This document shows, one piece after another, positions 9,299-16,994 of a stretch of 64,000 nt of DNA. Numbering within the stretch: the stretch's first letter is position 1; the number at the start of each line of letters is the position of its first letter. The notes beneath the pieces were generated by a model. It was given only the letters and a program-made list of their open reading frames with translations, made no database searches and was not told where the DNA came from. The DNA comes from Virgibacillus phasianinus (lineage in GTDB: Bacteria; Bacillota; Bacilli; Bacillales; Amphibacillaceae). Location: contig NZ_CP022315.1 in assembly GCF_002216775.1 (NCBI RefSeq), positions 1,674,001-1,738,000 of the forward strand, read 5' to 3'. The translations under genes were made by a program, and so were the position numbers.

Positions 9299-9511
9299 AT
9301 GAAAGCTGATAATAGGCAAACATTAGCAGAGGTTTTTGCTGAGTTAAGGGAAGAGGGATATAAAGAAGGATATGAAATAGGATATAAAAAAGAAATGGAG
9401 AAATTGGCGGAAGGGTTAATTAAGGAAAATACTTCAAATGAACAGATTGCGGAGATAACAGAATTGGGGCTGGATGAAGTAGCTAGGTTAAGAAAACCTC
9501 TGAATATGTAG
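9299..9511 (+). CDS. Free-standing Rpn C-terminal tail protein, copy 2
   Basis: 70 residues with the same plan as the 9031 gene: QTLAEVFAELREEG near the N-terminus, a KEGYEIGYKKE-type repeat, then the IAEITELGLDEVARLRK block. AGGGAGG lies upstream of the ATG. It is more diverged than copy 1, suggesting an older duplication with the frame kept under selection. The following ~180 bp to the next gene hold no other gene I can see. Confidence 0.55.
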   Translation: MKADNRQTLAEVFAELREEGYKEGYEIGYKKEMEKLAEGLIKENTSNEQIAEITELGLDEVARLRKPLNM

Positions 9512-9695
9512 GTAAAGGTTAACCGGGTAAACCAGGGATACTAAGACCAAGTATAAAGCAAGTTTATCATATATATGACGATTTTTTATTTAAACGTGAT
9601 GATTTCTAATGAAAGTTATATAGTATGGGATTCTTTAGACTGCCCCGGCTATAAGGTATACTTGATTTAATCGAAAAAAAGAGGAGGCACCTAAA

Positions 9696-10691
9696 ATGAC
9701 TAACGTACAATGGGGAATTCTGAGTACGGCTGGAATCGCACAAAAGCAACTTATTCCGGCATTTCAGCGGGCAGCTAACGCAGAGGTGACCGCAATCGCG
9801 AGCAGCAGTGGGCTGAAAAAGGCGGAAGCAGTTGCTGATAAATTTTCCATCGAAAAAGCCTATAATAGCTATGAAAAATTATTGGATGATCCGGAAATTG
9901 ATGCTGTTTATATTCCACTGCCAAATCATTTACATAAAGAGTGGACGGTCAAGGCAGCTAAGAAGGGGAAACATATTCTAAGTGAAAAACCGGCAACCGT
10001 AAATGCGGCGGAATTGGAAGAGATAAAATTGGCATGTGAGGAACACCGGGTTAGTTACATGGAGGCTTTCATGTATCACTTTCACCCACAGCATGATCGT
10101 GTAAGGGAAATCATTGATTTAGGTGAGATTGGTGACGTTTCCTATATGCGGGCAGCACATTCCTTTCCCATGAAGGACCCGGAAAGCAATGTTCGTATGA
10201 AATACCAGGCTGGTGGCGGTAGCCTGTATGATTTAGGTTGTTACGCTATCCACGCGATACGAAATGTTCTTCGTCAGGAGCCGGAGTCCGTTCAGGTCCA
10301 GGCGATAAAAGATAATGGGGTAGATACGGATGCATACGCCTATTTAACATTTCCGGACGGTGTGCATGCTACATTTGATTCAAGCTTTAACCTAACGGAC
10401 CGCAATGAATACGAAGTGGTAGGCACAGAAGGACGTATCCTGGTGCCACGTGCGTTCCGGCCAGACAAAAATGGTGGTGACGGCTTAATCATTGTTGAAA
10501 AACAGGGTGTGAGTCGCACAGAAACAGTAAACACCGATCAATATCGTGATCAGGTTGAACATATATCGGAAGCAATTTTGAAAGGTGAAAATCACCTGCA
10601 TAATGATTTTGAAAATACGCTTGGTAATATGCGTGTGATTGATGCCTGTGTGGAATCGATGGAGACTGGTGGGCTTGTGAAGTTGGGGTAG
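9696..10691 (+). CDS. Gfo/Idh/MocA family NAD(P)-dependent oxidoreductase
   Basis: 331 residues. An N-terminal Rossmann domain starts WGILSTAGIAQK, and the family EKP motif (SEKPATVNAAE) is near residue 100, its lysine being catalytic in the family. The C-terminal alpha/beta substrate domain contains the MEAFMYHFHPQ segment. Substrate unknown; relatives oxidise sugars, inositols or sugar acids. GAGGAGG precedes the ATG. It is probably monocistronic, since a terminator follows. Its place among sugar genes suggests sugar metabolism. Confidence 0.87.
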   Translation: MTNVQWGILSTAGIAQKQLIPAFQRAANAEVTAIASSSGLKKAEAVADKFSIEKAYNSYEKLLDDPEIDAVYIPLPNHLHKEWTVKAAKKGKHILSEKPATVNAAELEEIKLACEEHRVSYMEAFMYHFHPQHDRVREIIDLGEIGDVSYMRAAHSFPMKDPESNVRMKYQAGGGSLYDLGCYAIHAIRNVLRQEPESVQVQAIKDNGVDTDAYAYLTFPDGVHATFDSSFNLTDRNEYEVVGTEGRILVPRAFRPDKNGGDGLIIVEKQGVSRTETVNTDQYRDQVEHISEAILKGENHLHNDFENTLGNMRVIDACVESMETGGLVKLG

Positions 10692-10703
10692 ATTAATTAG
10701 GAA

Positions 10704-10738
10704 GGAGCTCGATTTGATGATGTCGGGCTTCTTTTTTT
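10704..10738 (+). terminator. Terminator after the oxidoreductase
   Basis: A ten-pair stem with G-U wobbles, GGAGCTCGAT (10704-10713) with GTCGGGCTTC (10722-10731), is followed by seven T residues. Confidence 0.7.
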
Positions 10739-10804
10739 ATGTTTCGGTTTGGGTGAGGTTGTGGCGGACTGGGGCGAAAGGTCTGCAAACTCGGGGGAAA
10801 AATA

Positions 10805-10910
10805 GCTGTCGCCCGAGTTGAGGATGCTGTCTCCCGAGTAGAGGTGGCTGTGGCCTGAGCTGGTGTAGTTCTTTCCCAAGTTGGCAGATTTCGCGAGTTT
10901 TACTTTAAAT
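10805..10910. repeat. Degenerate ~21-bp tandem repeat array
   Basis: About five imperfect units at 21-bp spacing. GCTGTCGCCCGAGT (10805), GCTGTCTCCCGAGT (10826) and GCTGTGGCCTGAGC (10847) are clear; two more decayed units follow. They occupy most of the 367-bp gap before the GH4 gene. A 60-codon reverse frame across it merely translates the repeat and is not a gene. Confidence 0.6.
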
Positions 10911-11058
10911 GAAACTTAAACAAAATGTAGCACGAATGAGATAGCCCTGTTTTCAAAATTATCATTGTAAAAGCAGCATGATGCCCATAAGATTATTGTA
11001 ATAGCTATTTGATTTACTATCAACATAGCAATATCGCTACTAATTAGGGGGATGAAGC

Positions 11059-12360
11059 ATGTCTAAAATAACTTTCCTGGGTGCGGGCAGCACGGTTTTT
11101 GCAAAAAATGTCCTAGGTGACTGTATGACGGTTCCAACTTTACAGGATTTTGAATTTGCTTTATATGATATTGATCACGAGCGATTAAAGGACTCAGAGG
11201 TTATGTTGAAAAACATGAAAAAGAAGCTTAAGTCTACGGGCAATATTGTAGCCTACACGGACCGTAAAGAGGCGTTAAGAGGTGCGAAATATGTGATTAA
11301 TGCGATTCAGGTCGGGGGCTATGACCCAAGTACAATTATTGATTTCGAAATACCGAAGAAATACGGTCTTCGGCAAACAATTGCTGATACGGTGGGCATT
11401 GGCGGGCTGTTTAGAAGTCTAAGAACAATTCCAGTTATGATGGACTTTGCCAAAGATATGCAGGAAGTTTGTCCGGATGCCTGGTTTCTAAATTACACCA
11501 ATCCGATGGCTGCACTTACCGGGGCGATGCTGCGCTATACTGGCATAAAAACGGTTGGTTTATGCCATAGTGTCCAAGTATGTACCGATCATTTACTAAA
11601 AGATTTGGATATGCCGACAGACAATGTTCAGTGGAAGATTGCTGGTATTAATCACATGGCATGGTTACTTGAGGTTACCCGGAATGGACAGGATCTGTAT
11701 CCGGAAATCAAAAAGAGAGCAAAAGAAAGGCAGAATACCATCCATGACGATATGGTTCGCTATGAACTGATGCAGCGGTTTGGCTATTATATCACAGAGT
11801 CGTCCGAGCACAACGCGGAATACCACCCATATTTCATCAAGAAAAGATATCCTGAATTAATCGACCGATTCAACATTCCAATAGATAAATATCTGCGCCG
11901 TTGTGTCAATCAAATCGAAGCATGGAAAGCAATGCGAGAAGAGCTTGTTCATAATAAGGAGCTTGCACATAGCCGGACAGGTGAATATGGTTCATATATC
12001 ATGGAAGCAATGGAAACAAACGTCCCAATTAAAATTGGTGGGAACGTAATGAATACAGGTGGACTGATTAGCAACCTGCCGGAAAAAGCATGTGTTGAGG
12101 TGCCTTGCCTAGTGGATTCTAGTGGCGTAACTCCAACCCATGTGGGGGAGTTGCCAGAACAATTGGCGGCTTTAAATCGTACAAATATTAATACACAGCT
12201 ACTGACCATTGAAGCTGCGATGACCAGCAAAAAGGAACATATCTATCAAGCTGCCATGCTCGACCCACATACCTCAGCGGAGCTGTCGATTGATGATATA
12301 GTTGCTCTGTGTGATGACTTGATTGAGGCGCATGGGGATTGGCTGCCTGAATATAAGTAA
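11059..12360 (+). CDS. melA: GH4 alpha-galactosidase (NAD+ and Mn2+ dependent)
   Basis: Hydrolyses terminal alpha-galactosides inside the cell by the redox-assisted GH4 mechanism. 433 residues, usual for MelA-type GH4. NAD-binding FLGAGST is at residues 6-12, NYTNP at 145-149, and the metal-binding pair C169-H170 (GLCHSVQ) with N198-H199 (GINHMAW) matches the alpha-galactosidase branch. No signal peptide. AGGGGGATG precedes the ATG and a terminator follows, so it is probably transcribed alone. Substrate could be melibiose/raffinose or blood-group-B-type galactosides; the surrounding glycan genes allow either. The released galactose can enter the Leloir pathway. Confidence 0.88.
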   Translation: MSKITFLGAGSTVFAKNVLGDCMTVPTLQDFEFALYDIDHERLKDSEVMLKNMKKKLKSTGNIVAYTDRKEALRGAKYVINAIQVGGYDPSTIIDFEIPKKYGLRQTIADTVGIGGLFRSLRTIPVMMDFAKDMQEVCPDAWFLNYTNPMAALTGAMLRYTGIKTVGLCHSVQVCTDHLLKDLDMPTDNVQWKIAGINHMAWLLEVTRNGQDLYPEIKKRAKERQNTIHDDMVRYELMQRFGYYITESSEHNAEYHPYFIKKRYPELIDRFNIPIDKYLRRCVNQIEAWKAMREELVHNKELAHSRTGEYGSYIMEAMETNVPIKIGGNVMNTGGLISNLPEKACVEVPCLVDSSGVTPTHVGELPEQLAALNRTNINTQLLTIEAAMTSKKEHIYQAAMLDPHTSAELSIDDIVALCDDLIEAHGDWLPEYK

Positions 12361-12382
12361 CAATTTAATATAGTAAATGAAG

Positions 12383-12418
12383 GTCCTATTATCGTTTCCA
12401 CGGTGATGGGACTTTTTT
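12383..12418 (+). terminator. Terminator after the GH4 gene
   Basis: A twelve-pair stem GTCCTATTATCG (12383-12394) with CGGTGATGGGAC (12401-12412), including wobbles, followed by six T residues. Confidence 0.7.
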
Positions 12419-12480
12419 AACTTGTCTATTAACAAACAGTAATAATTTTATATCTGCCAACTGACATACAATGAAACAAG

Positions 12481-12697
12481 TTAGTAAATATTTTATTAAG
12501 GTGGGGACTATAAGATTCTATACATGTAAAACAAGATATGACACTGAGTAAAAGAGGTACAAAGACTTGTTTTGTATTTTGAAAATTACCATTTTACTGT
12601 AGACAATATTTTAAACTCATGATACTATAAATCCCAAGTAAACATTTTATTAAATATATTTAGTAAATTTTTTTGAGGTAATTTGAAAGCGTATTCT
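12481..12697 (+). promoter_or_regulatory. Control region of the ROK kinase/ABC/GH35 operon
   Basis: The 360-bp gap holds two related A/T palindromes: TTAGTAAATATTTTATTAA (12481-12499) and TTATTAAATATATTTAGTAA (12647-12666), each symmetric except one or two positions and alike when one is reversed. A cre-like TGAAAGCGTATTCT lies at 12684-12697, about 40 bp before the start codon. Inference: paired repressor operators plus CcpA control of the operon that follows. I could not assign a confident -35/-10 pair. Confidence 0.45.
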
Positions 12698-12736
12698 TAT
12701 GGAACTGCATGAATGGAAGTTTAAGAGGTGAATCAA

Positions 12737-13669
12737 GTGACATACGCATTGGGTGTGGATATCGGTGGTACCAAGGTTGCTGCTGTAATTATTGATCAGC
12801 ATGGAAAAATACTTTACCGCGCGGAGGTATTAAGTAATCGGGTTGATCGAGAAAAGATGTTTAAGCAAGTCGTGAAAAGCATTGAAATAGTATTGGCAAA
12901 CTCATCACTGGAGATTAGTGATATGAAGGGGGTGGGGGTTGGTGTTCCAGGAAAAGTAGACCGGAAGAATGGTATAGCAATCTTCCAAAACAATTTACCG
13001 TGGACTAACTTCCCGATTCTTGAGCGATTACGCGATTACTTTTCCGTAGAAAATATCGTAATCGACAATGATGTATATATGGCGGCTTTCGCGGAATGGA
13101 AGGTGTCCAACACATTAGATAAAGATACATTCGTTTACTTAACGGTTAGTACAGGGGTTTCTTGTTCCATTATTCATGAGGGGTCTTTTGTGCGGGGGAC
13201 TGGATTTGCTGGCGAAGTTGGTTTGTTTCCGGTGTTAGCAGATACAGCACCAAATGGGATTCAAACGTTGGAGCAGTCTGCGTCAGGTCCGGCAATCCAG
13301 CGATTAGCACAAAAACACTTTAATCGATCAGATATAACGATACAGGATTTCTTCGATGAGTACCGAAAAGGAAACCCCGCTGCACTGGCCACCATGAGCG
13401 AGATTGTAAAGTCGTTAGCACATGGGATTTATTCTGTCATATGTTTACTGGATCCTCACAAAATTGTTTTTGGTGGAGGAGTTATCAATCATAATCCTTT
13501 TTTATTGGATTTGGTAAGAAAAGAGTTACAGCATTATTTAATCCCGGAGCAGCATGCGACGAACCGTATGCAGACAAGTCATTTGAAAGAAAATGCCGGT
13601 ATTGTTGGTGCTGGATTACGGGGGATGGAATGTTCAGTCCGTCTCTCAAAGTCTTCATGGGGGGTGTGA
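12737..13669 (+). CDS. ROK family sugar kinase
   Basis: Probably phosphorylates a hexose or N-acetylhexosamine. About 310 residues, with no helix-turn-helix, so an enzyme rather than a repressor. The ATP-binding motif GVDIGGTKVAA is at the N-terminus and the catalytic region around VIDND near residue 115. Odd: the ROK zinc signature (CxCGxxGC) and the usual His after GE(I/V)G are absent; the protein reads GEVGLFPV here. The frame could begin at GTG 12728, but AGAGGTG (12724-12730) is well placed for the GTG at 12737. First gene of the operon with the ABC importer, oxidoreductase and GH35. Confidence 0.8.
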   Translation: MTYALGVDIGGTKVAAVIIDQHGKILYRAEVLSNRVDREKMFKQVVKSIEIVLANSSLEISDMKGVGVGVPGKVDRKNGIAIFQNNLPWTNFPILERLRDYFSVENIVIDNDVYMAAFAEWKVSNTLDKDTFVYLTVSTGVSCSIIHEGSFVRGTGFAGEVGLFPVLADTAPNGIQTLEQSASGPAIQRLAQKHFNRSDITIQDFFDEYRKGNPAALATMSEIVKSLAHGIYSVICLLDPHKIVFGGGVINHNPFLLDLVRKELQHYLIPEQHATNRMQTSHLKENAGIVGAGLRGMECSVRLSKSSWGV

Positions 13670-13721
13670 AGTTATTTAGCTCTATTAATCTATTAAACAT
13701 TATTAAGGGGAGGTTTTTAAT

Positions 13722-15086
13722 ATGAAATCATTCGTTCGTAAATGGATGTTGTTACTTGCGGTGTTAGCAGCGATATTAGCTGGCTGCACGGATAAAAGTG
13801 ACGGGGAAGGCAGTGCCGAAAGTGATGGAGATGGAAAGTTAGAAGGTGAACTGAATGTGGCCGTTTTCCAGGGAGGTTATGGTGGTGAATTCTGGAAACA
13901 GCTTGCCAAGAACTTTGAGGAAGAGTACCCGGGTACGACCGTTAAAGTTACTGCAAATCCTGACATTGGGGAAATGATCAGACCAAAAATTATTGCGGGT
14001 AATCCACCAGATTTTGTTTATCTGAATCAAACAGACCCATCTGGTGTTACACAGGGATTAATTAAGGAGCATGGCCTAACCGATTTAACCGATGTATTTG
14101 AGGGCAACGCATTGGATGAAGATGTCCCATTAAAGGACAAAGTGCTTCCAGGAATACTGGAATCGGTTTATATGTCACCATATGATGACGGGAAAATTTA
14201 TCTTGCGCCATACAACTATAATGTAATGGGTTTATGGTACAACAAAACATTATTCGAAAAAAATAACATTGAAACACCTAAAACATGGGATGAATTTTTC
14301 GCTTTGAATAAAACCGCTAAGAAACATGATCGTGCTTTATTCACCTATCAAGGTACGAGCCCAGGTTACTTAGAAGAAATACTGATTCCAGCCGTATATT
14401 CACTTGGCGGCCAGGAAGCGTTGGATCAAATGTTAAATTATGATCCGGAGTTCTGGAAATCTGACGTTGCTATGAAAGCGCTCGATATTTTCGACAAAAT
14501 TGCCTCTAAGGATAATGCATTGATGAATGGAACAGTAGCGCTTGATCATACACAATCACAAACTGCTTTTATGCAAGGAAAAGCAATGTTTATCCCAAAT
14601 GGCAGCTGGTTTGAAGGAGAAATGGAAAACGCACCTAGAGAGGATGGATTCGAATTCGGTTTCCTTGGCGTTCCAACGTTCGATAAAGAGGATCCACTTT
14701 TAGCGCTTAATTCGATTGAACAGGTATATATTCCAAAAGGTGCAAAGAATCCTGAACTTGCCAAAGAGTTCTTGCGATTTATGTATACGGAAGAAAGTAT
14801 CAAATTAAACGGTGAACTGGCAAAGGCTTCAATGGCAATTGACGGAGCTTCTGATTTGGTAAAAGAATACTTAACAGAATCGTCTTATAACGTATTTAAA
14901 GCAGTTGAGTCTGGCATGTACTCGATCTCTGGAAACTTCGCACCTGTACCTAAAGGGGTCAATGTTAACCCAAGAGAAGTATTATTCAGCCAAGCTGCAA
15001 GTATTATGAATGGTGAAATGACAACACAAGAATGGGCAGACAAAATGTATGGGGTATACAAAGAGGTTCAGGAAAAAATGGAATAA
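13722..15086 (+). CDS. ABC carbohydrate importer, substrate-binding lipoprotein
   Basis: 454 residues. A lipoprotein signal peptide ends in LAGC (lipobox), followed by a Ser/Gly/Asp-rich linker and a family 1 extracellular solute-binding domain (NPPDFVYLNQTD, GKAMFIPNGSWFEGEM). It is anchored outside the membrane and hands sugar to the two permeases that follow. AGGGGAGG precedes the ATG. The ligand is not readable from sequence; with GH35 and sulfatase downstream, a beta-galactoside such as Gal-beta-1,3-GalNAc is a reasonable inference. No ATPase gene is present, as is normal for importers served by a shared MsmX-type ATPase. Confidence 0.9.
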   Translation: MKSFVRKWMLLLAVLAAILAGCTDKSDGEGSAESDGDGKLEGELNVAVFQGGYGGEFWKQLAKNFEEEYPGTTVKVTANPDIGEMIRPKIIAGNPPDFVYLNQTDPSGVTQGLIKEHGLTDLTDVFEGNALDEDVPLKDKVLPGILESVYMSPYDDGKIYLAPYNYNVMGLWYNKTLFEKNNIETPKTWDEFFALNKTAKKHDRALFTYQGTSPGYLEEILIPAVYSLGGQEALDQMLNYDPEFWKSDVAMKALDIFDKIASKDNALMNGTVALDHTQSQTAFMQGKAMFIPNGSWFEGEMENAPREDGFEFGFLGVPTFDKEDPLLALNSIEQVYIPKGAKNPELAKEFLRFMYTEESIKLNGELAKASMAIDGASDLVKEYLTESSYNVFKAVESGMYSISGNFAPVPKGVNVNPREVLFSQAASIMNGEMTTQEWADKMYGVYKEVQEKME

Positions 15087-15092
15087 CCTAAT

Positions 15093-15128
15093 AAGCCGCC
15101 CTAATCTTTTGATTGATTAGGGTTGCTT
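15093..15128 (+). terminator. Intra-operon hairpin after the binding-protein gene
   Basis: Perfect 8-bp stem CCCTAATC (15099-15106) / GATTAGGG (15115-15122), extended by AAGC / GCTT outside. There is no strong T-run, so it more likely protects the binding-protein mRNA or gives partial termination than a full stop. Confidence 0.5.
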
Positions 15129-15193
15129 ATCTTTCATACATATGGTTAAAAATTATTCCCTTCTAGAAGGGGCATAGAAGTAGGTGTGTTTAA

Positions 15194-16075
15194 GTGAAAA
15201 GTAAGCGAAAAACGGGTTTTATCCTGCTATGTATTTTACCAACATTAGTTATATTCGCGATGTTTATCGTTTATCCGGTTACTCAGGTATTTTATAAATC
15301 GCTATTCAGCAGTTCCGGATTTGGAAGCAGCGATCAATTTGTCGGAATAACGAATTTCATTGAATTATTTAGTGATGATGTATTCATCCAATCAATCAAA
15401 AATACCGGATTTCTTATGCTGGTTGTTCCGGTCATTACACTCCTATTATCACTCATTTTCGCGTCCATGCTCTCCTTTGGTCAATTAAAGGAAAAGCATC
15501 TGTACCGGACGATTTTCTTCTTCCCTAGTATTCTATCATTCGTTGTAATCGGAATTCTTTGGGCGTTCATTTACCATCCGAATATGGGGATTGTGAATGA
15601 AATCATGAAAGTAATGGGACTTGATCAATACGCATTAACGTGGCTTGGCAATCCGGATACCGTATTATGGGCAATTGCGATTGTCATGGTCTGGCAGGCG
15701 GTCGGATATTATATGGTCATGTATCTTGCTGGAATGGACAGTATCCCGAAAGAATTATATGAAGCGGCATCGATTGATGGAGCCAATGCCATCCAGCAAT
15801 TTGTGAAAATTACGATCCCAATGCTGTGGGAGATTATTCGGATTACGATTATTTTCAGTATAAATGGTGTGTTGAATATCAGTTTTGTGTTGGTAATTGT
15901 TATGACATCTGGAGGACCAAATAATTCCTCACAGGTTGCACTCACTTATATGTACCAGCAAGGCTTTGTAAATGCAAACTTTGGTTATGCCATGGCCATA
16001 GCGGTTGTTGTCTTTATTGTAGCAATCATTCTTGCATTTATTAGTAATAAATTGACAGAACGTGAAGCTTTATAG
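15194..16075 (+). CDS. ABC sugar importer permease (MalF/UgpA type)
   Basis: 293 residues with six hydrophobic segments. The EAA loop, ELYEAASIDGANAIQQF, docks the ATPase. GTG start with a weak TAGGTG ribosome binding site. It pairs with the next permease to form the channel for the sugar bound by the upstream lipoprotein. Confidence 0.9.
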   Translation: MKSKRKTGFILLCILPTLVIFAMFIVYPVTQVFYKSLFSSSGFGSSDQFVGITNFIELFSDDVFIQSIKNTGFLMLVVPVITLLLSLIFASMLSFGQLKEKHLYRTIFFFPSILSFVVIGILWAFIYHPNMGIVNEIMKVMGLDQYALTWLGNPDTVLWAIAIVMVWQAVGYYMVMYLAGMDSIPKELYEAASIDGANAIQQFVKITIPMLWEIIRITIIFSINGVLNISFVLVIVMTSGGPNNSSQVALTYMYQQGFVNANFGYAMAIAVVVFIVAIILAFISNKLTEREAL

Positions 16076-16090
16076 ATTGGAGGGAATAAT

Positions 16091-16939
16091 GTGAGTAATG
16101 ATAAGAACCGTAATCCAAAAAAGTCCAAGTGGATAATGCGGATCATTTTATTGGTGGCAACCGTTATTTTTATTTATCCATTAGTATGGAATATTATTGC
16201 TTCGTTTAAATCAAATGAGGAAATTCTGGAAAGTCCATGGGCATTGCCTTCTATGCTCCGTTTTGAGAATTATATTCGTGCATTTGCCGATGCCAGTATG
16301 GGAGAATATATCCTGAATTCCTTCCTTGTCACAGCGTTGTCCATGTTTTTATTGCTTGTTTTGGTAATTCCAACGGCGCATGTTATCGCGCGATTTGATT
16401 TCACGGGAAGAAAGTTGCTTCATAATTTTTATTTGGCTGGCCTATTTATTCAGCCAGTATACATTATGATTCCATTATTTCTGATGATGAGCGATTTAAG
16501 TATGCTCGATAATCGCTTTTGGTTGAGTCTGGTGTATGCGGCAAGTGCTCTGCCCTTTTCCGTGTATCTATTAACAGGATTTATGCGCTCAATTCCAAAA
16601 GAATATGAAGAATCGGCGTCAATAGATGGTTGTGGCTACTTTCGCACGCTATTAAACATTATTGTCCCGCTTGCAAGGCCTGGGATATTAACTGTTGTTA
16701 TCTTTAACTTTTTTACCTTTTGGAATGAATATGCATTAGCACTTGTTTTACTTACAAGTGATGAAAAGAAAACTATTCCAGTTGGTTTGGCGAATTTAAT
16801 GCAGATTCAACGTTTTGCGACAGATTGGGGAGCATTGTTCGCCGGTCTTGTGCTAGTATTAATTCCAACAGTTACACTATACGCACTAACCCAGAAAAAA
16901 CTTACAGAAGGAATGTCTATGGGTGGTTTGAAAGGATAA
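16091..16939 (+). CDS. ABC sugar importer permease (MalG/UgpE type)
   Basis: 282 residues with six hydrophobic segments. The EAA loop reads EYEESASIDGCGYFRTL, and the C-terminus ends GMSMGGLKG as usual in MalG-type subunits. GTG start behind GGAGGG, 15 nt after the preceding stop. Confidence 0.9.
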   Translation: MSNDKNRNPKKSKWIMRIILLVATVIFIYPLVWNIIASFKSNEEILESPWALPSMLRFENYIRAFADASMGEYILNSFLVTALSMFLLLVLVIPTAHVIARFDFTGRKLLHNFYLAGLFIQPVYIMIPLFLMMSDLSMLDNRFWLSLVYAASALPFSVYLLTGFMRSIPKEYEESASIDGCGYFRTLLNIIVPLARPGILTVVIFNFFTFWNEYALALVLLTSDEKKTIPVGLANLMQIQRFATDWGALFAGLVLVLIPTVTLYALTQKKLTEGMSMGGLKG

Positions 16940-16994
16940 CAAGCGCCCAAATTGGCGTATGACCTGAACAATGGAACGAAAGGAGTCAACCACA

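Noticed and set aside
10697-10879. 60-codon reverse frame with Ser-Gly-Asp-Ser repeats
   Set aside because: Only a translation of the 21-bp tandem repeats and terminator.
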